From Bimastos eiseni (taxonomy: Eukaryota; Annelida; Clitellata; Crassiclitellata; Lumbricidae), in assembly GCA_959347315.1 (NCBI GenBank), contig OY365810.1, positions 7,142,098-7,206,097 on the forward strand: DNA of 64,000 bases. The letters run 5' to 3'. The position numbers and the translations under genes are program-made. This document shows, piece by piece, positions 38,643 to 55,281 of this stretch; positions within the stretch are counted from its first letter, which is position 1, and every line of letters starts with the position of its first letter. The notes under the pieces were generated by a model that saw nothing but the letters and a program-made list of their open reading frames with translations, ran no database searches and was not told where the DNA came from.

Positions 38643-39035
38643 TCAAATTTTAAACATACTAGAAGATCTCTTTTCAAAGACATCAACTCTAGGGAGGATG
38701 AGATCATGTGGCCTGGTTTTAAGAGGTGATCTTATGGGGTGGGAGAAGGTTGTGAAGGATGTGACATCCAAGGGTTCAATGGGACTGAGCGGAAAAGAGC
38801 AAAGAAAATGTGTCAGCTTTAGTGCAGTGCTCTTCAAAAGAAGGAAAGTCAACAGGAAGGAATGGGTCTATAATTTTCTTAGCAGACCATTCAGGCGATT
38901 TCGCTCCTCTACACTGGCAAATCCCCACCAAACGGGGTCAGGGGCATAGAGTAGTCGTGCGAGGGTTGTAGCACAAACAACATCAAACAGTCATTGACTG
39001 GGACATCTGCAGGAAGGTCTTGACAAGGGTTATGT
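38643..39035 (-). mobile_element. Non-LTR retrotransposon RT C-terminal fragment
   Basis: Minus-strand translation with a few frame changes gives LCATTLARLLYAPDP, then WWGFASVEERNRLN, FLPVDFPSFEEHCTKAD, a LHNLLPP-like segment, and RPHDLILPRVDVFEKRSSS. This order (YA.PAWWGF; RIN.LLRK; SFEEL; LH.LLPP; H.L.LP) is the known C-terminus of Jockey/CR1-like LINE RTs. The piece is 5' truncated, its truncated end facing the exon 1 relic of KYAT copy B about 30 bp away. Confidence 0.75.
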
Positions 39036-39064
39036 AACTTATGTGTGAAAAATATTATGCATGA

Positions 39065-39148
39065 TTGGTTGGTGAAAAGTATCACAGAATCTGTCAAAAG
39101 CATTCAGCACCATTGAACCTCATTGACATCAAGTTAAAACCCAAAATC
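39065..39148 (+). pseudogene. Broken exon 1 of KYAT copy B
   Basis: 28 codons ([20 protein letters not shown]...) align with residues 22-49 of copy A and end at a good GT donor in the same phase. The codon before the homologous Leu is an in-frame TGA (39062-39064). The presequence half (copy A residues 1-21) is absent. The segment therefore cannot supply a start codon in frame. It may survive as 5' UTR. Confidence 0.75.
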
Positions 39149-40464
39149 GTAAGTTTATGCTTTTTAACTTTGTATTTTAGCTTTGTTCTTGACTTTGATT
39201 CTTTGAAGGTTTAATGCAATATGCGAAATATTTTGTTGATCTCATTCATTTTGATACTTGCATGTCTTTGCCATCACATTTTATATTATGATAGTTCAAT
39301 TCAATTTTTCATTAAATTTTTTTTTAATGAGAACATCAAGCTGTCGAAACCACAACTTAGTTTCCGACTACATACAATCTGTATATAGCACAACCATATA
39401 TGCATAATTATTAATATGTTGGTCCAGACCCAACTGTGCAGTAAACATCAGACTCATTATTACTTGTTCACTGTATCTATCCTATGTCAGACTTGTCAGT
39501 ATATGTTCTTGTAAAGTAGCCGTGACATAAAGTTCCGATCATCTTTAGTTGGTTAGGCAAATCCATGCGGCCTGGCTCTTAAACTGTACTTGCTATTCCT
39601 AGCTGGTGGAAGGAGATTTCTTAGCACATGATTGTTATCAGTTGTTACATCCTTAAACAGTCGATTATCCGCTTCATCAGCCATAGTCGTTGCTAATGGT
39701 GCCGTAGGTGGTTAAGTATCCTTTAGGTATGTGAGTAGAATTCTATGAGAAGAATCTGAGAATTATTATATCAGCAACAGTATCAACACTTTTCTCTGAC
39801 AATTATATTAGGGTATTATATCAGCACTTTCAGAGTATTAATTGACATTCTGGTTTTACTAATTAACGGTATAAGTAATTACGGTACTCAGAATTATGGT
39901 TTTACTTGTTAAGTATCATTAAGACTATACAGTTGTGTATCCTTTTCATTTTAAAAACCCACCTACGCATGAATCACTAGCAAAAGGACAGTCTGTAATT
40001 GGGCAATGACCTGGACCAGATGACCGTATTTGAATGAGATTAGTATTGGTTACAAAGTTCAACCTGAGTGAGTCCAAATGGTGTCCATGAACCTTATCTG
40101 TGACCCATATTTCTCTCTTGCGTTTGAGTCGAAATGTAATTACGTACATATTATTCGGCTACTAGGCTGATGGGTGTTTCGTGTTAGGTCATAAGCCTAG
40201 TTAAACATTTCTGTAACATTCCTGGACTAAACTTCGCTTGTTAGACTTTGCTGCTTACCAGGTTATAAAAAACGAATGTAGTTTCAAGTAGTCTTTTTGG
40301 TCATTTGTGCATTTAGTACCTATTTGATCTATTTTATTATTCATTTGAAAGGCATAACATGGATGAGTATATCCTTGAACATGAGAATGCTCATTGTCAT
40401 GGCTGTTACTGCCGAGTAGTAACTGTCCTTTTTTACGTGGATTGATCTGTGATTGTAGGCAGTT

Positions 40465-43400
40465 ATGGCTGACCAGAAGCACTCGATGGCCCAGCGCCTG
40501 GAGGGAACGGAATCCAGTGTCTGGTAAGTTGGCTTATCATTTATCATCAGCATTATCTTATGCCCAATGAGTACACAACAGTAACATGCTTTGTCATGAT
40601 CATAGCACACTCTTGGGCACGAATTCCGTGCCAGTTTACCATTGTGACATAACACATTATAGAGCAATCTTCGTAGTCGTAAGCTCAAGATTACTGTATC
40701 TTTAAAAAATTGAAGTCCAGGAACTAGCTTGTTCACAGGCACTAAGTTAAAGAATGGATTTTTGGGGCAAGGTAAAAAAAAATGGTTCTAGGTCAAAATC
40801 CAAATGAGTCAGATGTGTGATTTGAATGGTATATAGAATTGAAGTGATAGGGAAGTCATTGGATTGTATGAGGCTGTTTTAATGTTTATGTGTGGTTTTT
40901 TTGAACAAGTTGAGCCAAGCAATCAAACATAACATTACGCAAATCAGGAAAAGAATTTCCAATGTGTTCCAGTAACACATCCAATGCTTGTCTGTATTTC
41001 TAGGATATTTGTTTATACGTTTATTCTCTTATCTGCCACCTTTTATTGTCTAGGTATTCTCATTAAATGTAAATGAGTATGTATGACCTAAATTTAAATT
41101 AAAACAATTATCTGATTTGTATGCTATTAATATGCCTTGGTATATATTTAGTATGCAATACAAATACGATGTTTATATTATTTATATTTTGTGAATTATG
41201 CTTTTTTTATTCATAAATTTTTATTTTTATGCTGATGTTTGCTTACTTTAGACAGCTGAATTTTGTAGGGTTGAAATGGAAAAAGTAGCCACAGAAGCAG
41301 NNNNNNNNNNNNNNNNNNNNNNNNNNNNNNNNNNNNNNNNNNNNNNNNNNNNNNNNNNNNNNNNNNNNNNNNNNNNNNNNNNNNNNNNNNNNNNNNNNNN
41401 NNNNNNNNNNNNNNNNNNNNNNNNNNNNNNNNNNNNNNNNNNNNNNNNNNNNNNNNNNNNNNNNNNNNNNNNNNNNNNNNNNNNNNNNNNNNNNNNNNNN
41501 ATGTGAAATTTGAATTGCTGTGGGTTTGTATGTTGACCAAAACGGTTTGAAGTTTCAAGTTGCTATGATAATTATTATTAAAGATAATTTATTGATTCAA
41601 AGAAAAATCTGCAAATATTTTAGATGTCATAATTTAGTTTTCGACATTTTCTGTCACAGGGTCATCCACGTCTTGTGAAGGCTTTGTCTGAGTTGTATTC
41701 AGTTCTAATGAAGCGAAAGGTTGAGCCATTCAAGGAGATTCTGGTGACTGTTGGAGCATATGGATCGCTCTTCTGTGCTCACCAAGGACTCATTAATCCA
41801 GGAGATGAGGTCAATCCCATCAGTGAATCTAGTCTAAACTATCAGTTTGCTGTTAAGAATATGCATGTTTTTAAGTGTCTTTGTGCAAAGACCTGAAATA
41901 AGTTGACTGCAGTTGACAAACATTTTTATTATTATGTATTTATATATAAATATATATTATATTATATTATTTATATTATTTTATATTATTATTTCTGTTA
42001 TCAATTTGACGTATTATCTTCTGAGGCACTGTAACTTTCTCATGTAAAGACTTATGTAGTGGCATTATCATAATATGAGTGTCTCAATTGATGGTAGCTT
42101 CAAGTTTGAAAGTGTTATCTAGAGTTGCAGAATTTCTAGGAGGATCCAACAAATCAGATAAATGAGAAACAAGACAACAGTTGGTGAGATCAAAGTTAAT
42201 AAAGCTGTCCATGTTATTATTTACATTATCTGGACTTCATAAGCTCAGTTACAGAAATACTGAAAGCATGGTAAGTGACAATGAGTTGAATGTATTGACT
42301 TTAAAATTGTTATTTAACAGATGAGCTATATGGATACTTATCTGTTTACAAATACTTTAATTTGGCATCACTAGCTCTAGTATAGCCAGGGCATTGGTGT
42401 GGTATTTGAAAGGCATGATGCTTAATATTCATTGGCTTCATTCATTCATTACAGAGATTTATTTATATAGCACCCCTTCAAGGCTACTACTCAGGAGCGC
42501 TGCCGACTCCAGCACGTTTTATTCCTGGTACATTAATTCATTCAGAATTCATGAATAAGGCTGCTTTCTTTATTTTCAGGTGATTATTCTTGAGCCATAC
42601 TTTGACTGTTTTGAGCCGATGGTCAAACAAGCTGGTGGCATTCCTGTTTTTGTTCCACTCAGACCAGTGAGCACTAGTTAACGTTTCTCTATTACACACG
42701 TTTATTTATGGATTTCATTAGATACAAATGCATTGAGAAATGGAAATTGCACAAGATATCAGAATAAATCATATTCGTTTATTTCACGATTTATTCAGCA
42801 GTTTAGAAAATATTATATGTTGGAATTCTCTTATTCATTCCAGAGTAGATACAATATTCTAAGAACTGGGCTTAACTAAAATCGACTTATTAGTGTCATT
42901 TGACAAACCTGTACATTGTACAATATAGAATATGTAGTTGATAAAGAGTTTTTAATTATTATTATTATTTTAGTTATTAATTTCTTCTATAGTGCCAACT
43001 ATTGCATATTGTGTGAATAATGCATTATTATACAATAATTGTATATATTCCTAATACTGTATCATATTTTAAGTTTTTAAAAAATAATAGTGATGGTATT
43101 GGTAATCTAAGAACTTCTGTGATGTCACTGTAGTAATATCTGAGACATCAGTCAAAGATAGGTGCTATATAATCAGAATTGTTGTGCCGGCCAATTTCCA
43201 GAGTTAGTCCCGTCAAAGGTCAATTAAGGAGTTGTGAAACATGGAAACCTTCTGTGCAAGGAAAAATTCCCAGTAGTCCAGGAAGGGAATAGTTTTTGAC
43301 TGAAGGTTAAAACAGACTAAATTCAATACATTCTAATGTGTTAGTGTATGAGTAATGAGAGTGACTTCGCTAGTGCTCTGACTCCGCGAAGTAATTTTTC

Positions 43401-46400
43401 AAATCACTTTGTTGATGCGTAGATGGACACTGCAGTTAATGTGGAGTTTTGATCTTTTAACTCTTGATTATTTGTGAAGTTTCTGTAAATTTGCATGTCT
43501 ATTTAAGAAAAAAATTATTATGTAAACTTAATAGCTAGTAATGTTGTTGCTCTATGTAGACAAAGGAGGCAAAAATCTTGTCTAGTTCTGACTGGAAATT
43601 TGACCGTGATGAACTTGCAAGCAAGTTTAACCCAAAGACAAAAGCCATTATAGTCAACAACCCAAATAACCCCTTAGGAAAGGTAAGGATCGACTCAGTC
43701 AGTTGCATTGTAATTATTTTCAGTGTGATTTGGTGCTGTGTAATAAACTGCAAGTTCCTGTGATGCAATGTTTTTGTGACTTTATCGTTTATAGTTATAC
43801 ATGTATTCCATAGCTTATGTTTAGCCATTTTAGCATATGGGGAACTTAGAATGGTAGGTCTAATTGAAACAGCTGGTTACTTTTCAGAATTTTATGTTTA
43901 CTGTTCATGGATCTGAAAGCATATACTCAGACTTGATAAAAAGTCTTTGAGAGAAAGATTTCTTTGGTTTGATGGTTTGACTAACAAAGACGAATTTGAA
44001 TCTTTTATTCCATTCAAACTTCTATTGAACTCTGTGTTATCTGAAATTTTATGGCTTGTCTCGGTTAGATTTTATTGTTTCAATATGATTAATGCAGTTT
44101 TTGGACAACGTAATGAACTTCAAGGAATTAAAATAAACTGGCAATTTAAATTATTTACTGAAGTAGTTTTAATGCAGATTATTTTAGGTAATTTTATATT
44201 TTAGATGTGTTTTTTTTCAGATTTATGATTTGGATGAATTGGAGTTTATTGCCGATCTGTGCAGACGTCATAATATTCTCGTATTTGCTGATGAAGTTTA
44301 CGAATGGCTTGTCTACAAACCAAATAAACACATCCGCATCGGTCAGTCAATATTGAAAACCAAGCCAGATTAAACACCGTATCTTTAATTCACCAACAGT
44401 TCAGAACTAACCAAATTTAATGCATCGCCATTAAAGAGTGAGACAGACTGACAGACATAGAGGGACAGAGACAGACATAGAGAGAGACAAAGAGAGGCCA
44501 TTCTAGGTCGTTTATAGTAATCAGACTAGCAGCACATCTAGGCTGCTTTTTGTTGATTGTAAAATTGTTGTGATCTTCTCTTTGAACTGTTTGGTTAATA
44601 GCTACACTTCCAGGAATGTGGGAGAGAACAGTTACAATTGGCAGTGCAGGCAAGACCTTCAGTGTGACTGGTTGGAAGCTAGGCTGGGCCATTGGACCGG
44701 AACATCTCATCAAGTCATTGTGTATTGTTCACCAGAACTGCAACTACACCTGTCCAACGCCCCTCCAGGTTAGTTTGTTCCATTGTTTATTCTGCAGTAG
44801 ACTGCTTTTGTTTGTACTGTTCTATTTCTGTAAAGCCATTTTGCAATTACAGGATTTGTTCATAAATGTATTTATTTCAGTTGATTTACAAAACGTTATA
44901 TTTGTTGGCTATTCTTATTATTCAGTGTGGCTTTTTGCTTGATCTTGCTGAATATTTGGCATAGAAAAGACAAGCTCAACTGTTCCGTTAGAGAGGATTT
45001 TAAATGCTATTTATTTCCAGTTACATTATTTTATTGCTAAGCACTTGTTGGAAGGTTTTCTTTCCTAAAACTCATTTTGAGACATGCACAAACTGTTTAA
45101 AATGATCTTTAGGATTAATATAGGTCATGTTAGGCATATTTCGAGTCTATAAATCAGAAGTTTAATGTTTTTTGTATTAATTTAATCCTCGATAGGAGGC
45201 AATTGCCTTGTCATTTGAGAAGGAGCTGAGTCGACTTTTCACCCCAGAATGCTACTTTGAACAACTGCCGGCTGAGCTCTTGACAAAAAGAGACAAATTG
45301 GTGGCCTTACTTTTGGAAGTTGGCATGGTGCCAACTGTTCCCGATGGTGGATACTTCCTGGTGGCTGATTTCTCTCACATAGGCATGTCAAATGTGATGC
45401 TGTTATTGTTTTTAAACTAGCGTCTTCAAGCTAAGTGGGTGCTAGGTCGAAGATTACTATGCATTTAATATTTTAATATCAGACAATCTGGGTAAGGGCC
45501 CATCCACATATTACGTACACACAAAAAATCGGATTTTCGGACCCCCTCCCTCTGTTGCACAGCGTACCCTCCCCATGCGTACGTACATCTGAGCTCTAGC
45601 CCCCCCCCGTACGCAAAATTGCCGACATTCGAAACTTACGTAATATGTGGACAGCTCCTAAACTCTACTTGTCTTCCATATGAGGTTAGTATGGGACAAA
45701 AAGTGCAATTTAAAACAAGATGGTTTTTGATTGCTGTATTGATTTTACTATTTTACTTCATTTGAAGTCATTCAGAGACGTTTTAATCGACTCATTTTAA
45801 CTATTTGTAGGTTTTTTCTCACTTGCTTAAATTGTGAGAAAAAGTTCATTCAGCATTCTTCATTGGCAGTGTTAATGTTTTCAGACCTTCATGTGTCACT
45901 AATTTTATTTCTACTTGTTTTTTTAATAAAAATAATGGTAAATTTTGGTTCCTGTTTTCAGATTTCAAGATTGACGAGTCCAATCCAGAGAGCCGTGACT
46001 ATCAATTTGTAAAATGGATGGCAAGAAAAAAGGTTAGTTCTCTCCACTCTACCTTACTTGACCTTCTCATGCAATTAATTATTGTAGTTTTTTTGGGAAG
46101 TTTGGATTAAGTAATGGCAGTGTGATGTTAACTGTATAGAGAAATTGGGAGAGACTTGGAAAGCTTTGAACTGTACTTTTTAATGTATTTGTTTTGAAGA
46201 AGTTGGCAGCCATTCCCAACAGCGCTTTCTATTCAAAGCCAAACAAATCGCTAGCAGCCAATTTGATGCGCTTCTGCTTCATGAAGGTTAGTGACAATGA
46301 CAGTTTCCTCATGCTCAGCTTGATTTTGCTGGTATTTGTCAATATATGTAACTATTGTTCTGCTAAGTTCTTGGCTTTATATTATGCTTCTGGCTAAAAG

Positions 46401-46864
46401 GTTTTCACTTGGAGGACCAACTTCCACTCTGTTGACCAGTTTTGAATGAGCATATAGTTTACTCTAATTCTTCAATTACTCTTGTTAAACTCTTTATCAC
46501 CTATTAGTAATAATCTTACTCCATACTTGTTAGTTTGAATTTATAAAGAATATATTATTATTGTTATTATTATATTATTACATGTACCATGAACATGTTT
46601 GAAAACATTTGCTGTTGGATTCCTGTTACATTTCTGCATTTATGATGGCAGTTCCTTCATAATCAATATGCCATCACCAGCAAATAGTTTCAGATATGCA
46701 ATAACTACGCAATGCTTCAAAATGGTTATTATAGATACTTTTTTATAATTTGTTTTAACAGTGGTTATATTATAGTATTGCTTGGAATAACTTTGTGTTT
46801 GCAGGATGACTCAACATTGGACAAGGCAGCGGCAATCATTCGTGAATGGAAAAACAGTTCATAG
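40465..46864 (+). CDS. KYAT3: Kynurenine aminotransferase / cysteine-S-conjugate beta-lyase, copy B (likely cytosolic; gap in exons 3-4)
   Basis: Paralogue of copy A with identical intron positions and phases. Exons: 2 at 40459-40523, 3 from 41269 (cut by the gap at 41301), 4 lost in the gap, 5 at 41660-41809, 6 at 42580-42666, 7 at 43560-43682, 8 at 44221-44341, 9 at 44602-44768, 10 at 45196-45382, 11 at 45962-46032, 12 at 46200-46286, 13 at 46805-46864. The first usable ATG is in exon 2 ([10 protein letters not shown]), giving about 420 aa without a presequence. Catalytic motifs are intact: [31 protein letters not shown] and NLMRFCF. Exon 10 ends in a GC donor (GCATGT). Poly(A) signals lie at 46924 and 47142. 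Copy A-specific insertions are missing; a foldback MITE is in intron 10. Cytosolic location is inferred from the missing presequence. Confidence 0.9.
41301..41500. other. Assembly gap of 200 N
   Basis: A run of exactly 200 N starts inside exon 3 of KYAT copy B. The equivalent distance from exon 3 to exon 5 is about 2 kb in copy A, so the true gap is probably larger than 200 bp. Confidence 0.98.
45494..45660. mobile_element. Foldback MITE in KYAT copy B intron 10
   Basis: About 167 bp; starts TAAGGGCCCATCCACATATT and ends in the inverted AATATGTGGACAGCTCCTA. Inner blocks are shared with 34584-35095: AAAAAATCGGATTTT, GTTGCAC, CCCCATGCGTACGTACATCTGAG. This is an internally deleted, almost palindromic copy of that family. 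No clear target duplication remains. Confidence 0.75.
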
Positions 46865-48095
46865 GCTTTTACAAAATCATTTTCAATTTTTTTTAATATT
46901 TGAAGATTTATAAGGCACAAGTTAATAAAAAATTATGCTGCAACTGTGCTAGTAGTAGCTCTGCTTAGTTGGATGACGAGAACCTGCAAGCCTTTCAATT
47001 TCTTCCTAAAGCTCTATCATAATATAATTTATCACAACCGGTGGATAATCTGGGTCTTTCGACTATGCATTTTAGCAACTACAGCTTTGGCTTGCAAAGT
47101 GTGCATTTGACACCAATGTGGCAAAGATCTGGACAGCACAAAATAAAGGATTATTCAGATTGATGTTTTTTTATATAATTATATTATTTCAATCTCTACA
47201 ACTACATATTCTTACTCTAAGTAATAATTAGAACCCAAAGATTCGGTTGAATTCTTTTTTCCTTCTAAAGCGTTTTTGGTCAGGATTCACACTTTCATTG
47301 TGACCTTATCTTTGTTGTCTTCTGTAGGCTGCCCTTGTTTGCCCTCCTCCGTTTTTTAGATGAATAATTGGCATCTCAGACTGTAACTGTCCTTTACTTT
47401 GGAAGGATCTTCCATCTACAGTTCTATGATCTTAACTGAGTACTTCTGTCTCTGCACATATTCTTTAGAATTCTTGTGGGACTTTTCACACTGGGAGAGC
47501 ACCTCCATTAGGTTGTACTGTGAGAAACTAGTTTTTTGTCTATAATTCTATTCGAATATAATAGGTCAATCGGATGCTTATTACAAAAAACAACGAATGG
47601 GTTAAAGGTTTATTTAAACACACCAGAAAATGATCAATGTGTTCACTTCTTTTCTGCCGACACAACCATTTCTGCACCATGTCTCGTTTTTTCAGACAAG
47701 AAAAGAATCCGACAGTAAGAGTTCAGGCAGATTAATTAGGATTCTAGATATCCCAGTATCAGCCAAGCCAAAACTGACTAATTATCAATGATCTTACTTC
47801 AAGTACATACTGATCAATTACTTCTGAGTGTTTCTATTTCATGTGTTCATGTGTCAACAGAGAACCAGTATAATGCCGAAAAAAGGTCGAGTTTAGCTAC
47901 AAACTGTCTAAGTTTGAATGACGTTACAAACACCTCAATGTATAAATAAATAACTGCTCTACTCTAGAAACCTTGACTACTATGAACAAACTATGGGAAA
48001 AGGACCTGATCCCACCTGAGGTAGGAAGGGGGGCTGGGGCCGTTTGTTGGGGGCTGACCAAGCAGTTGATGCTGCTGATGCTGGTGGGGTGGCGT
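46865..48095. other. Convergent intergenic region between KYAT copy B and GAPDH
   Basis: Contains the KYAT copy B 3' UTR with AATAAA at 46924 and 47142, unique AT-rich sequence, and the GAPDH 3' UTR on the other strand. A minus-strand AATAAA at about 47609-47614 is a possible GAPDH poly(A) signal. No further exon or element is recognised. Confidence 0.6.
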
Positions 48096-52803
<4,708 letters not shown>

Positions 52804-52874
52804 TCTGCTAAACTCGGGTGAATGTCTCAGCTAAGGAAGAAGGACTTGACCTTAAGGCAGTACAGCAGTGAGAT
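52804..52874 (-). other. GAPDH 5' UTR part of the ATG exon
   Basis: Upstream of the ATG a pyrimidine-rich acceptor (TTTCTGTTTGTAG) ends at 52875, so about 71 nt of 5' UTR precede the start codon in this exon. A first noncoding exon must lie farther right; a possible donor (GTGTGG before GTAGGT) lies near 53.79 kb, unconfirmed. Confidence 0.5.
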
Positions 52875-53833
52875 CTACAAACAGAAATTCACACCAACTA
52901 CTTCACATCACAAATGATGTTGTTCTTTACATAAATAATCAAAGCAATTATACTGCATTTTAAAGTGAACCGTTTTATTTATGTCCTTTGATCTAAATTT
53001 GAAAGCCATCATATTGGAGCTAATTATATCTGACCTTGACCTGCAAGGTCACATGCAACTCGAAATACAAGTTAAATGTTCAGGTTATAACATTTTCTTT
53101 CAGAAATATGAGATTTAATTTTGATCCAATCCAGGATTTCTGTATTTCTGGGAAAAGGCTAAAAGGTTGAAACTGCTGCCTGAACTACTGCATAACCTCA
53201 TTACAGATGATACTCGCAGTAGAGTTATCATGGATGACGTATATAACTTTTTACATAACTACCCTGCAACAGTCTCCTAACAATATTATCCTGTTGGAAG
53301 ATATTAACACTAGAAAATATGCGCAGTATAATCGTCTTCAACGACATCCTAGAAGTCCATTTAATTCCTAGTAGGTGTCTGGTCATCCCCCACCAACCAC
53401 TTCGCCTACACAAGTCGAGGTCGTTTCAAGGTCGTTTCCATTTTTACCTCTTGAGGTGAAAATTCTGCAAACTTCACCAATCACGTTCACAAAGATGACA
53501 AATTTATTTCGCTGTCAAGGATTCTTGCCAGGCATGCCGAAATGTTAGCTCGTTAAATTAAATTTAATAATTTTGCATTCGTTAATATGGTCGTTCCTAG
53601 AAGCAGTCCGCTGTACGAAATCTTTTATTCATCTAATCGCGATGTATCAACCACTCGTTCGCTTAAAATTCTCATATCACTTTAATCAGAATATATAACC
53701 TCTTAAAATTAAGAAGAAATGCAAGTAAATTAATAATAAATTACGAAACCAGAACGTTGGTTCATCTTCCGATCAACCTACCCACACAGCCGACAACGCC
53801 AAAGTGAAGATAACCAGATGGGATGCTCAAGCG

Positions 53834-53985
53834 TTAAAACGTTGCAGCGCAGGCCTGCGTGTTCCAGAGGCGATCAGTGCTGGCTGCAGCCATTCTGTCA
53901 ATCATCTCGGCAGAAGTGGGCGCGGCCAAATCTTCGGCAATTTCCGCGATTGCACGTCGATTCATATTTTCGCTGAAATTATCTT
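53834..53985 (-). CDS. Possible terminal exon, protein not recognised
   Basis: After an acceptor (ATTTGTAG) at 53986, the minus strand gives an uninterrupted 49-residue frame beginning DNFSENMNRRAIAEIAED and ending TDRLWNTQACAATF before TAA. Composition (Ala/Glu/Arg-rich, amphipathic) looks protein-like rather than random AT-rich sequence. It does not match a family I know. It lies upstream of GAPDH on the same strand. It could be the last exon of a small gene whose earlier exon is at 54174-54372, though their phases do not join with any donor I can see. Confidence 0.3.
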
Positions 53986-54173
53986 CTACAAATTGAAAAT
54001 AAAATTTAAATGCGATAAATTCAGACAACGGATTTGCTTCGGGTTAGGATGAGGTGAAATTTTCCTTAAAAGTTTAAAATTTAGTTTCGTGTTTAGCATC
54101 GGGAATTGGTCTAAATTTGGCGCCAAGGTCCTGACTGCCAAGGTAGAGGACGTAAATAGAGCCAATGGCCAAC

Positions 54174-54372
54174 TCAACTGCAGTAGCCTATCACTCTGTT
54201 CTCGCTAATGTCTCGCTTTAGCTGGTAAATATGATTTACGAAGCCCAAAACGCGAGTCAGAATTGACCTCTGGGACGCACGTGTCGGTCGGTCGGTTGGG
54301 AGCAGGTTGGGAGTGTCCTCGTTGACCTGGTTTGCCATCTGCCTTACTAAGTCTATCTCTCCTTGCTTCCGT
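54174..54372 (-). CDS. Possible internal or terminal exon, protein not recognised
   Basis: A good acceptor (ACTTTTGCAG) precedes 54372. The open frame then reads RKQGEIDLVRQMANQVNED, TPNLLPTDRPTRASQR and SILTRVLGFVNHIYQLKRDI, stopping at 54174. The composition is protein-like and helical. Candidate donors are GTAAAT after VLGF and GTGATA after SENR. No family is recognised, and the link to 53834-53985 is inference. Confidence 0.3.
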
Positions 54373-54466
54373 CTGCAAAAGTATGTAAGGTGCAAATGGG
54401 CAATGCAGATTTAGTTAGGTTGCCAGGAATATGAACAACCACAGAACAAAGTTTCCTTTATCCGCT

Positions 54467-54664
54467 GACTGTAAGCCTATGCACAATACATGCCTACTAA
54501 GTTACTTTGATAGTTTTGATACTCGTACACAAAGCATAATTTATTCAGCAAATGTGAACGTTTAAGACTGTAAGCCTATGCACAATACATGCCTACTAAG
54601 TTACTTTGATAGTTTTGATACTCGTACACAAAGCATAATTTATTCAGCAAATGTGAACGTTTAT
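54467..54664. repeat. 99-bp direct tandem duplication
   Basis: GACTGTAAGCCTATGCACAA at 54467 recurs at 54566. The two 99-bp copies are essentially identical up to AACGTTTA, where they diverge at about 54663. The second copy runs into the left arm of the inverted repeat, so part of that arm (GCATAATTTATTCAGC...) is present twice. Confidence 0.9.
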
Positions 54665-54707
54665 TAATCCATCATTTGTAGCTACCTTCAGCTTCTATTG
54701 GCCCAGT
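54633..54707 (+). repeat. Left arm of a 75-bp inverted repeat flanking the minisatellite
   Basis: The reverse complement of this segment matches 61476-61550 with about two mismatches in 75 bp, including ACTGGGCCAATAG and CTGAAGGTAGCTACAAATGA. The arms face each other across 6.8 kb that includes the whole 25-bp array. Confidence 0.85.
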
Positions 54708-55204
54708 TAGCTACGCCAGTACGACGGTTATGGTTCAGACTTCGAGCGCATAGCTCACGTCTCGTGCAATGTTCTATGCATTTGTGGATCCAGGTTCGCC
54801 CACCCATGCTTGCTTATTTCAGATTTATTTTAGCACAGAGTTAGCATGGTCGATACACATGGCTATTTAAAATGGATGTCACCCATTAAAACTGAAAAAG
54901 GATATCACCAAGGCGGTGTGCCGGTGGCGTCGCTACCATTGAGGCGCAGGGGCGCTTGCCTCCTCTGGGTTTTCACTATAATTTTTTTTATTGGAAAATT
55001 TGCTTCCTTTGAAACATAACCTGAGCCGGCATTAACAGCATAGTCGCACAGACTGCTGAGTGCTCACAGTCACAGCTAACGTGTTGCCAGAATCATTCTG
55101 TTACAAGCGGCAGAAGTTTCCCGCGTGATATTCTAGCAGCCATAACATCACAAAACTGTGTGATCTTAGCAAAAATAATAATAATAATAATAATTATTAT
55201 TATA

Positions 55205-55281
<77 letters not shown>

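Larger units (their letters stand above)
36081..39064. other. Intergenic region between ATP6V0C and KYAT copy B
   Basis: The first ~1.4 kb is probably the long AT-rich 3' UTR of ATP6V0C. A 20-bp tandem repeat (37797-37868) follows, then unique AT-rich sequence, then a LINE RT fragment on the minus strand (38643-39035) that abuts the exon 1 relic of KYAT copy B. I found no host exon here, and no sequence matching the presequence half of KYAT copy A exon 1. Confidence 0.55.

Noticed and set aside
39057..39118. Upstream ATG at 39057 as start of KYAT copy B
   Set aside because: Its frame differs from the conserved exon 1 frame and stops after about twenty codons.
41211..41558. Open frames across the N run
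   Set aside because: They consist of unknown residues from the assembly gap.
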